In this document: one piece after another, positions 23,990 through 32,752 of the stretch
How the letters are laid out: each line of letters opens with the position of its first letter
Position numbering within the stretch: position 1 is the stretch's first letter
DNA from: an uncultured Eubacteriales bacterium
GTDB lineage: Bacteria > Bacillota > Clostridia > Oscillospirales > Oscillospiraceae
Direction of reading: 5' to 3'
Assembly (NCBI GenBank): GCA_900317905.1
Contig: ONIN01000004.1
Span: 62,001 to 126,000 of the forward strand
Length of the DNA stretch: 64,000 nt
The notes under the pieces: model-generated
The model's database searches: none
Told to the model about the DNA's origin: nothing
The model's input: only the letters and a program-made list of their open reading frames with translations
Program-made: the position numbers and the translations under genes

Positions 23990-25375
23990 ATGGCAAACGA
24001 GAAAATCCCCTACAAAATTTACCTCACCGAAGACGAGATGCCCAAGGCATGGTACAACGTCCGCGCCGACATGAAGGTGAAGCCCGCGCCCCTGCGCAAT
24101 CCCGCAAACGGCGAGCCCATGGGCTTTGACGATCTGACCCCCGTGTTCTGCGACGAGCTGGTGAAGCAGGAGCTGGACAACGACACCGCCTACTTCCCCA
24201 TCCCCGACGACATCCGGAATTTCTACAAGATGTATCGTCCGTCCCCGCTGGTCCGCGCCTACTGCCTGGAGGAGAAGCTCCAGACCCCGGCAAAGATCTA
24301 CTACAAATTCGAGGGCAACAACACCTCCGGCTCCCACAAGCTGAACAGCGCCATCGCCCAGGCCTACTACGCCAAGAACCAGGGCCTCAAGGGCGTCACC
24401 ACCGAGACCGGCGCCGGCCAGTGGGGCACCGCCCTGAGCATGGCCTGCGGCTATCTGGGCCTGGACTGCAAGGTGTTCATGGTCAAGTGCTCCTATGAGC
24501 AGAAGCCCTTCCGCCGCGAGGTCATGCGCACCTACGGCGCCAGCGTGACCCCCTCCCCCTCTGAGACCACTGCCGTGGGCCGCAAGATCCTGGAGCAGTT
24601 CCCCGGCACCACCGGCTCCCTCGGCTGCGCCATCAGCGAGGCCGTCGAGGTGGCCACCTCCACCCCCGGCTACCGCTACGTGCTGGGCAGCGTGCTGAAT
24701 CAGGTGCTGCTGCACCAGAGCGTCATCGGTCTGGAGACCAAGATCGCCATGGACAAGTACGGCATCGTGCCCGACGTCATCATCGGCTGTGCCGGCGGCG
24801 GATCCAACCTTGGCGGCCTCATCAGCCCCTTCATGGGTGAGAAGCTCCGCGGCGAGCGGGATTATCAGATCATCGCCGTCGAGCCCAAGAGCTGCCCCAG
24901 CTTCACCCGCGGCACCTATGCCTACGACTTCTGCGACACCGGCATGGTCTGCCCGCTGGCGAAGATGTATACCCTGGGCAGCAGCTTCATCCCCTCCGCC
25001 GACCACGCCGGCGGCCTTCGATTCCACGGCATGAGCTCCACCCTCAGCCAGCTCTACCACGACGGCTACATGGAGGCCGTGGCCGTGGAGCAGACCAAGG
25101 TCTTTGCGGCCGCCGAGGAGTTCGCCCGCGTCGAGGGCATCCTCCCCGCCCCCGAGAGCAGCCACGCCATCCGCGTCGCCATCGACGAGGCCCTCAAGTG
25201 CAAGGAGACCGGCGAAGAGAAGACCATTCTCTTCGGTCTCACCGGCACCGGCTACTTCGATCTCGTCGCCTACGAGAAGTTCCACAACGGTGAGATGATC
25301 GACTACATCCCCTCCGACGAGGAGATCGCCGCAGGCATCGCCAGACTCCCCAACATCCCCGGCATCAACGACTGA
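23990..25375 (+). CDS. TrpB2-type tryptophan synthase beta-like protein
   Basis: A 461-residue PLP enzyme of the TrpB2 class, which joins indole and serine (or phosphoserine in some archaeal members) to make tryptophan. The PLP lysine lies in GNNTSGSHKLNSA at about residue 110, TTETGAGQWGTALS carries the catalytic glutamate, and GCAGGGSNLGG binds the phosphate. The length and N-terminal extension (about 80 residues before the PRSPLVRAYCLEE-like segment) separate it from TrpB1. No trpA or other trp gene is near, so it may salvage free indole. The ATG at 23990 follows AAAGGAG by 8 bases, and a Trp T-box governs it. Confidence 0.9.
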   Translation: MANEKIPYKIYLTEDEMPKAWYNVRADMKVKPAPLRNPANGEPMGFDDLTPVFCDELVKQELDNDTAYFPIPDDIRNFYKMYRPSPLVRAYCLEEKLQTPAKIYYKFEGNNTSGSHKLNSAIAQAYYAKNQGLKGVTTETGAGQWGTALSMACGYLGLDCKVFMVKCSYEQKPFRREVMRTYGASVTPSPSETTAVGRKILEQFPGTTGSLGCAISEAVEVATSTPGYRYVLGSVLNQVLLHQSVIGLETKIAMDKYGIVPDVIIGCAGGGSNLGGLISPFMGEKLRGERDYQIIAVEPKSCPSFTRGTYAYDFCDTGMVCPLAKMYTLGSSFIPSADHAGGLRFHGMSSTLSQLYHDGYMEAVAVEQTKVFAAAEEFARVEGILPAPESSHAIRVAIDEALKCKETGEEKTILFGLTGTGYFDLVAYEKFHNGEMIDYIPSDEEIAAGIARLPNIPGIND

Positions 25376-25393
25376 ATCCGATCCGATTCATAA

Positions 25394-25420
25394 CCGCATC
25401 CCCAACGGGATGCGGTTTTT
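25394..25420 (+). terminator. intrinsic terminator after the TrpB2 gene
   Basis: CCGCATCCC, CAAC loop, GGGATGCGG, then TTTTT. Confidence 0.92.
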
Positions 25421-25422
25421 GC

Positions 25423-25450
25423 TTGACTTTTCCAAAAAAGCGAGTAGAAT
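25423..25450 (+). promoter_or_regulatory. predicted promoter for psuG
   Basis: TTGACT (25423-25428) and TAGAAT (25445-25450), 16-base spacer, directly downstream of the previous terminator and about 40 bases before the psuG start. Confidence 0.6.
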
Positions 25451-25490
25451 GAAATCTCCGTGAAAAATCAATTCGTTAGGAGTTAATCTT

Positions 25491-26396
25491 ATGAATCCTC
25501 ATCTTGACATTGCTCCCGAGGTAGCCAAAGCGCTTGCCGAGGGAAAGCCCGTGGTGGGTCTGGAGAGCACCATCATCTCCCACGGCATGCCCTATCCGAA
25601 AAATGTGGAGACCGCCCTTCGGGTGGAACAGACCATCCGGGACGCCGGGGCCGTGCCCGCCACCATCGCCATCATCGGCGGAAGGCTGAAGGCCGGACTC
25701 TCCAAAGAGGAGATCGAGCATCTGGGCAAGGCCGGCCGCAGCGTGGCCAAGGTCTCCAGACGAGATCTGCCCGTGATCGTGGCCCGGAAGGCCGACGGCG
25801 CCACCACCGTGGCCACCACCATGCTGATCGCCAACATGGCGGGCATCCGGGTCTTTGCCACCGGCGGCATCGGCGGCGTCCACCGCGGCGCTGAGACCAC
25901 CATGGACATCTCCGCCGATCTGGAGGAGCTGGCCCAGACCCCGGTGATGGTCATCTGCGCCGGCGCCAAGGCGATCCTGGATCTGAACCTGACCCTGGAG
26001 GTGCTGGAAACCAAGGGCGTGCCTGTGATCGGCTACGGCACCGACGAGCTGCCCGCCTTCTACACCAGAGAGAGCGGTCTCGGCGTGGACGCCAGAGTGG
26101 ACACCCCCGAGGAGCTGGCTGCCATCTTCCGCGCCCAGAGAGAAATGGGGCTCAAGGGCGGCATGCTGGTGACGAACCCGATTCCCCAGGAGTTCGCCAT
26201 GGACAAGGCCATCATCGACGCCGCCATCGAGCAGGCGCTCAAGGAGGCCAATGAGCAGGGCATCCACGGAAAGGAGACCACGCCCTTCCTGCTGGCGAGA
26301 GTGGTGGAGCTCACCGGCGGCGACAGCCTCGAGAGCAACATCCAGCTGGTTTTGAACAACGCAAGACTTGCTGCCAAGACCGCAGCAGAGCTATGA
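25491..26396 (+). CDS. psuG: pseudouridine-5'-phosphate glycosidase
   Basis: A 301-residue PsuG (YeiN/IndA-like) enzyme, which splits pseudouridine 5'-phosphate into uracil and ribose 5-phosphate. VGLESTIISHGMPYPKN near residue 25 carries the conserved glutamate and ISHG motif; the DLPVIVARKADGATTVATTM block with its lysine, FATGGIGGVHRGAETTMDISADL, and LLVTNPIPxE-type stretch are family hallmarks. The usual kinase partner psuK is not adjacent, so pseudouridine phosphorylation must come from elsewhere. GTTAGGAG precedes the start. It is a single-gene unit ending at a strong terminator. Confidence 0.93.
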   Translation: MNPHLDIAPEVAKALAEGKPVVGLESTIISHGMPYPKNVETALRVEQTIRDAGAVPATIAIIGGRLKAGLSKEEIEHLGKAGRSVAKVSRRDLPVIVARKADGATTVATTMLIANMAGIRVFATGGIGGVHRGAETTMDISADLEELAQTPVMVICAGAKAILDLNLTLEVLETKGVPVIGYGTDELPAFYTRESGLGVDARVDTPEELAAIFRAQREMGLKGGMLVTNPIPQEFAMDKAIIDAAIEQALKEANEQGIHGKETTPFLLARVVELTGGDSLESNIQLVLNNARLAAKTAAEL

Positions 26397-26411
26397 TCTA
26401 TCCATACAACC

Positions 26412-26444
26412 AAAAAGACCCGAACAGAAGTTCGGGTCTTTTTT
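26412..26444. terminator. bidirectional terminator between psuG and carB
   Basis: AAAAGACCCGAAC, AGAA loop, GTTCGGGTCTTTT, with A- and T-runs on both sides. It ends 3 bases from the minus-strand carB-dapF stop, so it closes both converging units. Confidence 0.92.
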
Positions 26445-26447
26445 GTT

Positions 26448-29400
26448 TTAATACCAGAAGTGTCCGGCGTAGACCTGGGTGGCGGCGCCGGTGAGGGTGA
26501 CGCCGTCATCGGTGACCTTCACGGTGAGGTCGCCGCCGAGGAGCTTCACGGTCACGTCCTTGTCTTTGTCGCAGAGGCCGTTTTCCACCGCCGCCAAGAC
26601 CGCCGCGCAGGCGCCGGTGCCGCAGGCGAGGGTCTCGCCGTTGCCCCGCTCCCAGACCCGCATTCTCAGGGTGGTGCGGTTGACAACTCTGACAAACTCC
26701 GTGTTGATCCGCTCCGGGAAGATGGGGGCGAACTCAAACTCCGGGCCGATCTGCGGCACGTCCAGGGCGTCGATGTCGTCTCTGAAAATGACGCAGTGGG
26801 GGTTGCCCACGCTGACGCAGGTGACCCGCCAGTCCTGTCCCGCGATGTTGAGGGGATAGTCCACCATCCGCTCCGCATCCACATTGGCGGGAAGGGCGGA
26901 GACCGTGAAATCGGCCTTCCCCATATCTACCGAGATGCTGCGGGCGCGGCCGTCTCTGGTGTAGACCCGCAGCCGATAAACGCCGGTGCCGGTCTCGATG
27001 GTCATGCGGTCACCGTGGACATAGCCCCGGTCGTGGAGGAGCTTCGCCACGCAGCGGATGTTGTTTCCGGCCATCTTGCCCTCGCTGCCGTCCTTGTTGA
27101 AGCTGCGCATCTTCGCGTCGGCCACAGTGGACTTTTCGATCAGCACGATGCCGTCGCCGCCGATGCCGTAGTGGGGCTGGCAGAGGCTGACGCAGAGGCT
27201 CTCCGGGGACTTGATGGCGCCGTCGAAATTCTCGATGAAGATATAGTCGTTGCCGCAGCTCTGGAGCTTGACAAACTCCACCTTCTGCCGTCTGGGCCGC
27301 ATGGCGTTGATATCCACCAGCTCGGTGTTGTTCACATTGAAGCGGCTGGCGATGATCTGCGCCAGAGCGTCGGCGGTGTCCAGACTGGTGAGGCAGGGCA
27401 CACCCAGCTGCATGGCTCTCCGGTGCAGGGCGATGTAATCGCCGTAGGTGGCGTCCTTCACCGCGCCGGTATAGACGATGTAGTTGAGCTTTCCGCCCTC
27501 CAGCAGATCATAGATCGCATTCCGGTCGGCGGCGGACTCCACCTCCACGCCCAGCTGCCGGATGGCGTCGGCGGTGCCGGTGGTGGCATAGAGCCTGAGG
27601 CCCAGATCGTAGAAGCGTTTGGCAAGGGTGATGATCTCGGGATAGTCGCTCTCCTCCACGCTGAGCAGGACGCCGGCGGTGCCTCTGCCGTGCTCCGACG
27701 GAACCGTGAAGCCCGCGGCGGTGAGGCCCTTGAACAGCGCCTCCGGCACGGTGCGGCCGATGCCCAGCACCTCGCCGGTGCTCTTCATTTCGGGGCCCAG
27801 GATGGAGTTGGCGTCGTTGAGCTTTTCAAAGCTGAAGACCGGCACCTTCACCGCGCTGTAGGGCGGCGTCCGGTAGAGGCCGGTGCCGTAGCCCAGATCC
27901 GCCAGTTTAGCCCCCAGCATGACTCTGGATGCCAGATCCACCATGGGCACGTTGGTCACCTTGCTGATGTAGGGCACGGTGCGGGAGGCTCTGGGGTTCA
28001 CCTCGATGACGTAGAGCTCGCCCTCGTAGATCAGGTACTGGATGTTCACCAGACCCTTGGTGCCCAGGGCCAGGGCCAGCTTCTCGGAGCAGTCGCAGAT
28101 CCGCTCCAGGAAGGTGTCTGTCAGATTGAACGGCGGGTAGACCGCGATGGAGTCGCCGGAGTGGACGCCCGCCCGCTCGATGTGCTCCATGATGCCGGGG
28201 ATCAGCACGTCCTCGCCGTCGGAGATCACGTCCACCTCCAGCTCCGTGCCGGGCATGTATTTGTCCACCAGCACGGGGTTTTCGATGCCGCCGGAGAGGA
28301 TCGTGCGCATGTACTGCTCGGTGTGTTCCCGGCTGCGGGAGATGGTCATGTTCTGACCGCCGATGACGTAGCTGGGGCGCAGGAGCACCGGGTAGCCCAG
28401 CTTCTCCGCGGCCTCCACGGCTTCCTCCAGAGTGTTGACGCCCATGCCTTTGGGTCTCCGGATGCCGAACTGCTCCAAAAGGGCGTCGAACCGTGCCCGG
28501 TCCTCGGCCACGTCAATGCTCTCGGCGGAGGTGCCGAGGATCGTGACCCCCTGACTGTCCAGAAACTGCGTCAGCTTGATGGCAGTCTGACCGCCGAAGG
28601 CGACCACCACACCGATGGGCTGCTCCACCCGGATGATGTTCATGACGTCCTCGGGGTACAGCGGCTCGAAGTAGAGCCGGTCGGCGGTGTCGTAGTCCGT
28701 GGAGACGGTCTCCGGGTTGTTGTTCACGATGACCACGTCGTAGCCCATTTCTCTGAGCATCCAGACACAATGGACGCTGGAGTAGTCAAACTCGATGCCC
28801 TGGCCGATGCGGATGGGGCCGGAGCCCAGCACCATAACGGTCTGCTTGCCGCTGCGGGGGAAATTTGTAGACTCGCAGAACGTGTCGCAGCTGGAATAGA
28901 AATAGGGCGTCTCGGCGTCGAACTCCGCGCCGCAGGTGTCCACCATTTTGTAGACGAATTCTTTTCCGGGGAGATCCTTCACGCCGGTGAGCCGCCGGAT
29001 GGCCGCGTCCGGGTAGCCCAGGCGCTTTGCGGTCTCGTAGTCGCCGTCGCAGAGGCCCTCCCGCTGCAGATGCTGCTCAAATTCCGCCAGGTGCAGCAGC
29101 TTATACAAAAACCAGCGGTCGATTTTGGTGATCTCAAAGATCTCGTCCACGCTGACACCGGCTTTCAGCGCCTCGAAGACCGTGAAAACTCTCCGGTCAT
29201 CCTGGGCGGCCAGCCGCTCCAGAATGGGCGCGTCGCTGACCGGCGGCGCGTTTAAGGTGTCAAATCCGATCTCCGCGCCGCGGATGGCCTTCATCATGGC
29301 CATTTCGAAGCTGGGGGCGATGGCCATGACCTCGCCGGTGGCCTTCATCTGGGTGCCCAGCTTCCGGCTGGAGCCGGCGAATTTGTCGAAGGGCCACTTG

Positions 29401-30473
29401 GGGAATTTCACCACCACGTAGTCCACGGTGGGCTCGAAGCAGGCGCAGGTCTTGCCGGTGATGTCGTTTTTGATCTCGTCGAGAGAATAGCCCAGCGCCA
29501 GTCTGGTGGTCATTTTCGCAATGGGATAGCCCGTGGCCTTGGAGGCCAGCGCGGAAGAACGGCTGACTCTGGGATTCACCTCGATGACCGCGTACTCGAA
29601 GCTCTCGGGATCCAGGGCGAACTGGCAGTTGCAGCCGCCCACGATGCCCAGGGCGTCCACGATCTTCAAGGCTGCGGTGCGCAGCATCTGGTATTCTTTA
29701 TCCGAAAGCGTCAGCGCCGGGGCCACCACGATGCTGTCGCCGGTGTGGATGCCTACCGGGTCAAAGTTCTCCATACTGCAGACGGCGATGGCGTTGCCCT
29801 TGGCGTCGCGCATGGTCTCGAATTCGATCTCCTTCCAGCCGGAGATGCACTTTTCGATGAGCACCTGGGTGATGGGCGAGAGATCGAGACCGGTGGCGGC
29901 AATGGTTTTCAGCTCTTCGGCGGTGTTTGCGATGCCGCCGCCGCTGCCGCCAAGGGTAAAGGCCGGACGCACGATGACCGGGTAGCCGATGTGCTCCGCC
30001 GCCTGGAGGGATTCCTCCACGGTGACGGCGATCTCCGACGGGACGCAGGGCTCGCCGATGGCCTGCATGGTGTCGCGGAAGAGCTCACGATCCTCCGCCT
30101 TGTCGATGGCGTCGATGTCGGAGCCCAGAAGCCGGACGCCGTGCTGCTGCAGCCAGCCGTCCCGGCACAGCTGCATGGCGATGGTAAGGCCGGTCTGGCC
30201 GCCGAGGCCCGCCAGCACGCCGTCGGGCCGCTCTTTTTCGATGATCCGTTTGACGGTGTCCACGTTCAGCGGCTCCAAGTAGATCTCGTCCGCCAGATGC
30301 TTGTCCGTCATGATGGTGGCGGGGTTGGAGTTCACCAGTACCACGTTCACGTTCTCTGCGCGCAACACGCGGCAGGCCTGGGCGCCGGCGTAGTCGAACT
30401 CCGCCGCCTGGCCGATGACGATGGGGCCGGAGCCGATCACCAGTACTTTGCGGATGCTGTTATCCTTCGGCAT
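26448..30473 (-). CDS. carB: carbamoyl-phosphate synthase large subunit fused to a diaminopimelate epimerase domain
   Basis: A 1,341-residue fusion. Residues 1 to about 1065 are a full CarB, which makes carbamoyl phosphate from ammonia, bicarbonate and two ATP: two ATP-grasp halves (VLVIGSGPIVIGQAAEFDYAG, and VMVLGSGPIRIGQGIEFDYSS from about 550) and a C-terminal MGS-like allosteric domain ending near NINTELVDINAMRP. About 276 residues of DapF type follow without a stop: KLQSCGNDYIFIEN, GIGGDGIVLI, GNPHCVIF and GETLACGTGACAA. DapF epimerises LL- to meso-diaminopimelate. The first catalytic cysteine position reads alanine (KMAGNNIRC). ATG 30473 follows GGGAGG by 8 bases and overlaps carA by 14 bases. 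Confidence 0.9.
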   Translation of the reverse strand: MPKDNSIRKVLVIGSGPIVIGQAAEFDYAGAQACRVLRAENVNVVLVNSNPATIMTDKHLADEIYLEPLNVDTVKRIIEKERPDGVLAGLGGQTGLTIAMQLCRDGWLQQHGVRLLGSDIDAIDKAEDRELFRDTMQAIGEPCVPSEIAVTVEESLQAAEHIGYPVIVRPAFTLGGSGGGIANTAEELKTIAATGLDLSPITQVLIEKCISGWKEIEFETMRDAKGNAIAVCSMENFDPVGIHTGDSIVVAPALTLSDKEYQMLRTAALKIVDALGIVGGCNCQFALDPESFEYAVIEVNPRVSRSSALASKATGYPIAKMTTRLALGYSLDEIKNDITGKTCACFEPTVDYVVVKFPKWPFDKFAGSSRKLGTQMKATGEVMAIAPSFEMAMMKAIRGAEIGFDTLNAPPVSDAPILERLAAQDDRRVFTVFEALKAGVSVDEIFEITKIDRWFLYKLLHLAEFEQHLQREGLCDGDYETAKRLGYPDAAIRRLTGVKDLPGKEFVYKMVDTCGAEFDAETPYFYSSCDTFCESTNFPRSGKQTVMVLGSGPIRIGQGIEFDYSSVHCVWMLREMGYDVVIVNNNPETVSTDYDTADRLYFEPLYPEDVMNIIRVEQPIGVVVAFGGQTAIKLTQFLDSQGVTILGTSAESIDVAEDRARFDALLEQFGIRRPKGMGVNTLEEAVEAAEKLGYPVLLRPSYVIGGQNMTISRSREHTEQYMRTILSGGIENPVLVDKYMPGTELEVDVISDGEDVLIPGIMEHIERAGVHSGDSIAVYPPFNLTDTFLERICDCSEKLALALGTKGLVNIQYLIYEGELYVIEVNPRASRTVPYISKVTNVPMVDLASRVMLGAKLADLGYGTGLYRTPPYSAVKVPVFSFEKLNDANSILGPEMKSTGEVLGIGRTVPEALFKGLTAAGFTVPSEHGRGTAGVLLSVEESDYPEIITLAKRFYDLGLRLYATTGTADAIRQLGVEVESAADRNAIYDLLEGGKLNYIVYTGAVKDATYGDYIALHRRAMQLGVPCLTSLDTADALAQIIASRFNVNNTELVDINAMRPRRQKVEFVKLQSCGNDYIFIENFDGAIKSPESLCVSLCQPHYGIGGDGIVLIEKSTVADAKMRSFNKDGSEGKMAGNNIRCVAKLLHDRGYVHGDRMTIETGTGVYRLRVYTRDGRARSISVDMGKADFTVSALPANVDAERMVDYPLNIAGQDWRVTCVSVGNPHCVIFRDDIDALDVPQIGPEFEFAPIFPERINTEFVRVVNRTTLRMRVWERGNGETLACGTGACAAVLAAVENGLCDKDKDVTVKLLGGDLTVKVTDDGVTLTGAATQVYAGHFWY

Positions 30474-31548
30474 GGCCGGCACCTCCCATCATGCTGAGAA
30501 ATTTATCGAAGAGAATGTTGGTATCCTTGGGGCCGGAGCAGGCCTCGGGATGGAACTGCACGGTGAAGCAGTTTTTGCCGGGGTAGTCGATGCCCTCGCA
30601 GGTGCCGTCGTTGAGGTTGGTGAAATTCTCCACGCCCACCCCTTCGAGGCTCTCCGACACCACCGCGTAGCCGTGGTTCTGGCTGGTGATGTAGGTGCGG
30701 CCGGTGTCGTGGGAGCGCACCGGCTGGTTGGCGCCGCGATGGCCGTATTTCAGCTTCACGGTCTGGCCGCCCATGGCCAGCGCCGTCAGCTGGTGGCCCA
30801 GGCAGATGCCGAAGATCGGAAGCTTGCCGATGAGCTTCTGGATCTGCTCAATGCAGAAGGTGTTTTCCGTGGGATCCCCGGGGCCGTTGGAGAGCATGAC
30901 CCCGTCGGGATGCAGCTCCAGAATGTCTTCCGCCGTGGTATCCTGGGGCACCACGGTGACAGAGCAGCCGTGGCTGGTGAGACTTCTTAAAATGTTCCGC
31001 TTGGCGCCGTAGTCGATGAGCACCACATGGAACTTCGTCTCCCCCGCTGCCGGGACGGTGTAGGTCTCTTTGCAGCTCACCTGCGGCACCACGCCTTTGA
31101 CCGCGTAGTCATTCAGAACCGATGCGTCCACCGGGGGCTCGGAGCAGATCATGGCGTTCATGACGCCGTTTTCCCGGAGGATGCGGGTGAGATACCGGGT
31201 GTCCACCCCCATGATGCCGGGGATGCCCTGGGTTTTCAGAAATGCGTCCAGCTCCCCTTCGCTGCGGAAGTTGGAAGGATCGTTGCAGAGCTCCCGCACC
31301 ACGTAGCCCTTGGCGCAGATCTTCGGGCTTTCAAAGTCCGACTGGATGACGCCGTAGTTGCCGATCAGCGGGAAGGTCTGCAGGATGATCTGTCCGGCAT
31401 AGCTGGGATCGGTGAGGGTCTCCAGATAGCCCACCACGCCGGTGGTGAACACCAGCTCGCCCACGGTGTCCCCTTCGGCCCCGATGCGCTGGCCCTCGAA
31501 GACCATGCCGTTTTGCAGTACTAAATAGGCTTTTTCGTTTTTGTTCAT
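30460..31548 (-). CDS. carA: carbamoyl-phosphate synthase small subunit
   Basis: A 362-residue CarA, the glutamine amidotransferase that feeds ammonia to CarB. The N-terminal domain has VGELVFTTGVVGYLETLTDPSYAGQI. The class I glutaminase domain shows GICLGHQ with the nucleophilic cysteine, and QFHPEA with the catalytic histidine. The ATG at 31548 is preferred over the one two codons earlier because GAGGG lies 9 bases before it and only 3 from the other. The 3' end overlaps carB by 14 bases. It is downstream of argF, so the pair probably serves arginine synthesis at least in part. Confidence 0.96.
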   Translation of the reverse strand: MNKNEKAYLVLQNGMVFEGQRIGAEGDTVGELVFTTGVVGYLETLTDPSYAGQIILQTFPLIGNYGVIQSDFESPKICAKGYVVRELCNDPSNFRSEGELDAFLKTQGIPGIMGVDTRYLTRILRENGVMNAMICSEPPVDASVLNDYAVKGVVPQVSCKETYTVPAAGETKFHVVLIDYGAKRNILRSLTSHGCSVTVVPQDTTAEDILELHPDGVMLSNGPGDPTENTFCIEQIQKLIGKLPIFGICLGHQLTALAMGGQTVKLKYGHRGANQPVRSHDTGRTYITSQNHGYAVVSESLEGVGVENFTNLNDGTCEGIDYPGKNCFTVQFHPEACSGPKDTNILFDKFLSMMGGAGHAEG

Positions 31549-31569
31549 ATTCATACGCCCTCGGCAGAG

Positions 31570-31744
31570 TTCGCGTCCTGAGACGCGAATGAATTTGGAT
31601 CATTTTGCCCCCGGAACTTGTTTCGGGGCGCAAAATACCGCTCAACAAGAAAGAGATTTTTCTTTCGCAAGTTGTACTTGCGCCAAAAATCTCTTTCGAA
31701 GTGTATCCCTTCCAAATGAAATTCGTCTCGCGGATTTCATTTGG
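31570..31744. repeat. cluster of four stem-loops between argF and carA
   Basis: Four nested or adjacent inverted repeats fill 175 bases. HP1: TTCGCGTC/GACGCGAA, 31570-31589. HP2: ATTTTGC plus CCCCG against CGGGG and GCAAAAT, 31602-31636, one bulge. HP3: a perfect 13-base arm pair GAAAGAGATTTTT (31649-31661) and its complement (31685-31697), enclosing a second perfect stem CGCAAGT/ACTTGCG. HP4: an 11-base perfect arm CCAAATGAAAT (31712-31722) and 31734-31744, extendable by three pairs. The outer ends (GAGACGCGAATGAATTTGGA at left, TCCAAATGAAATTCGTCTC at right) are imperfect inverted copies. It could be a non-autonomous mobile palindromic element or a structured operon-internal RNA. No coding potential is seen. 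Confidence 0.8.
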
Positions 31745-31756
31745 GGAGCGAAGCGA

Positions 31757-32740
31757 CTACAGGGTCGCGTGCATGACCGCCTTGATGGTGTGCATGCGGT
31801 TTTCCGCCTCGTCAAAGACGATGCTCTGGGGGCCCTCGAAGACCTCGTCGGTGACCTCCATGCAGGTGAGGCCAAATTTTTCATGGACCTCCCTGCCGTT
31901 CTCTGTCTCCAGATCGTGGTAGGCCGGCAGGCAGTGCATAAACCGGCACTGGGGCCCGGCGTTGTCCATCAAAGCTTGATTCACCTGATAGGGCAGCAGA
32001 TCGTGGATGCGCTCTTCCCAGACTTCCTCCGGCTCGCCCATGGAGACCCAGATGTCCGTATAGATCACGTGGGCGCCCTTGGTGGCTTCCATGGGATCCG
32101 TGATGAACTCCAGCACCGCGCCGGTCTCGGCAGCGATCTTCTGGCACTGGTCGATCAGATCCTGATTGGGGAAATACTTCTCCGGCGCGCAGGCCACGAA
32201 GTGCATGCCCATTTTGGCGCAGCCCACCATGAGGGAGTTGCCCATGTTGTAGCGGGCGTCGCCCATGTAGACCAGCTTGATGCCGTCGAGAGAGCCAAAG
32301 TGCTCCTGGATGGTGAGGAAATCCGCCAGAATCTGGGTGGGATGGAACTCATTGGTCAGGCCGTTCCAGACCCGGACGCCGGAATACTTCGCCAGCGCCT
32401 CCACCCGCTCCTGCTCGAAGCCGCGGTACTCGATGCCGTCGAACATGCGGCCCAGCACCCGGGCGGTGTCCGCGATGCTCTCCTTCTTGCCGATCTGGGA
32501 GCCGCGGGGGTCCAGATACACCGGATGCATGCCCAGATCCGCCGCCGCCACCTCGAAGCTGCAGCGGGTGCGGGTACTGGTTTTTTCAAAAATCAGGGCG
32601 ATGTTCTTGCCCTCGTGATAGCGATGGGGAATGCCGGCCTTCTTCTTGGCCTTCAGCTCCGCAGCGACCGCCAAAAACTCGGCGATCTCCTCGGGGGTGA
32701 AGTCCAGCAGCTTCAGAAAATTCTTGCCTTTCAGGGACAT
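31757..32740 (-). CDS. argF: ornithine carbamoyltransferase
   Basis: A 327-residue ornithine carbamoyltransferase, making citrulline from ornithine and carbamoyl phosphate. [14 protein letters not shown] at about residue 52 is the carbamoyl-phosphate loop, [15 protein letters not shown] binds the same ligand, and [10 protein letters not shown] holds the active-site cysteine. The KYFPNQDLI and DVWVSMGE-like ornithine loop (TDIWVSMGE) match OTC rather than aspartate or putrescine transferases. AAGGAGGAACCACC precedes the ATG. In the operon it comes after argD and before the stem-loop cluster and carA. Confidence 0.96.
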   Translation of the reverse strand: MSLKGKNFLKLLDFTPEEIAEFLAVAAELKAKKKAGIPHRYHEGKNIALIFEKTSTRTRCSFEVAAADLGMHPVYLDPRGSQIGKKESIADTARVLGRMFDGIEYRGFEQERVEALAKYSGVRVWNGLTNEFHPTQILADFLTIQEHFGSLDGIKLVYMGDARYNMGNSLMVGCAKMGMHFVACAPEKYFPNQDLIDQCQKIAAETGAVLEFITDPMEATKGAHVIYTDIWVSMGEPEEVWEERIHDLLPYQVNQALMDNAGPQCRFMHCLPAYHDLETENGREVHEKFGLTCMEVTDEVFEGPQSIVFDEAENRMHTIKAVMHATL

Positions 32741-32752
32741 GGTGGTTCCTCC

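Noticed and set aside
26460-29255. A plus-strand open frame of about 930 codons opposite carB-dapF
   Set aside because: Antisense shadow of a GC-rich gene; low-complexity His/Asp/Gly/Val/Leu composition and no start signal.
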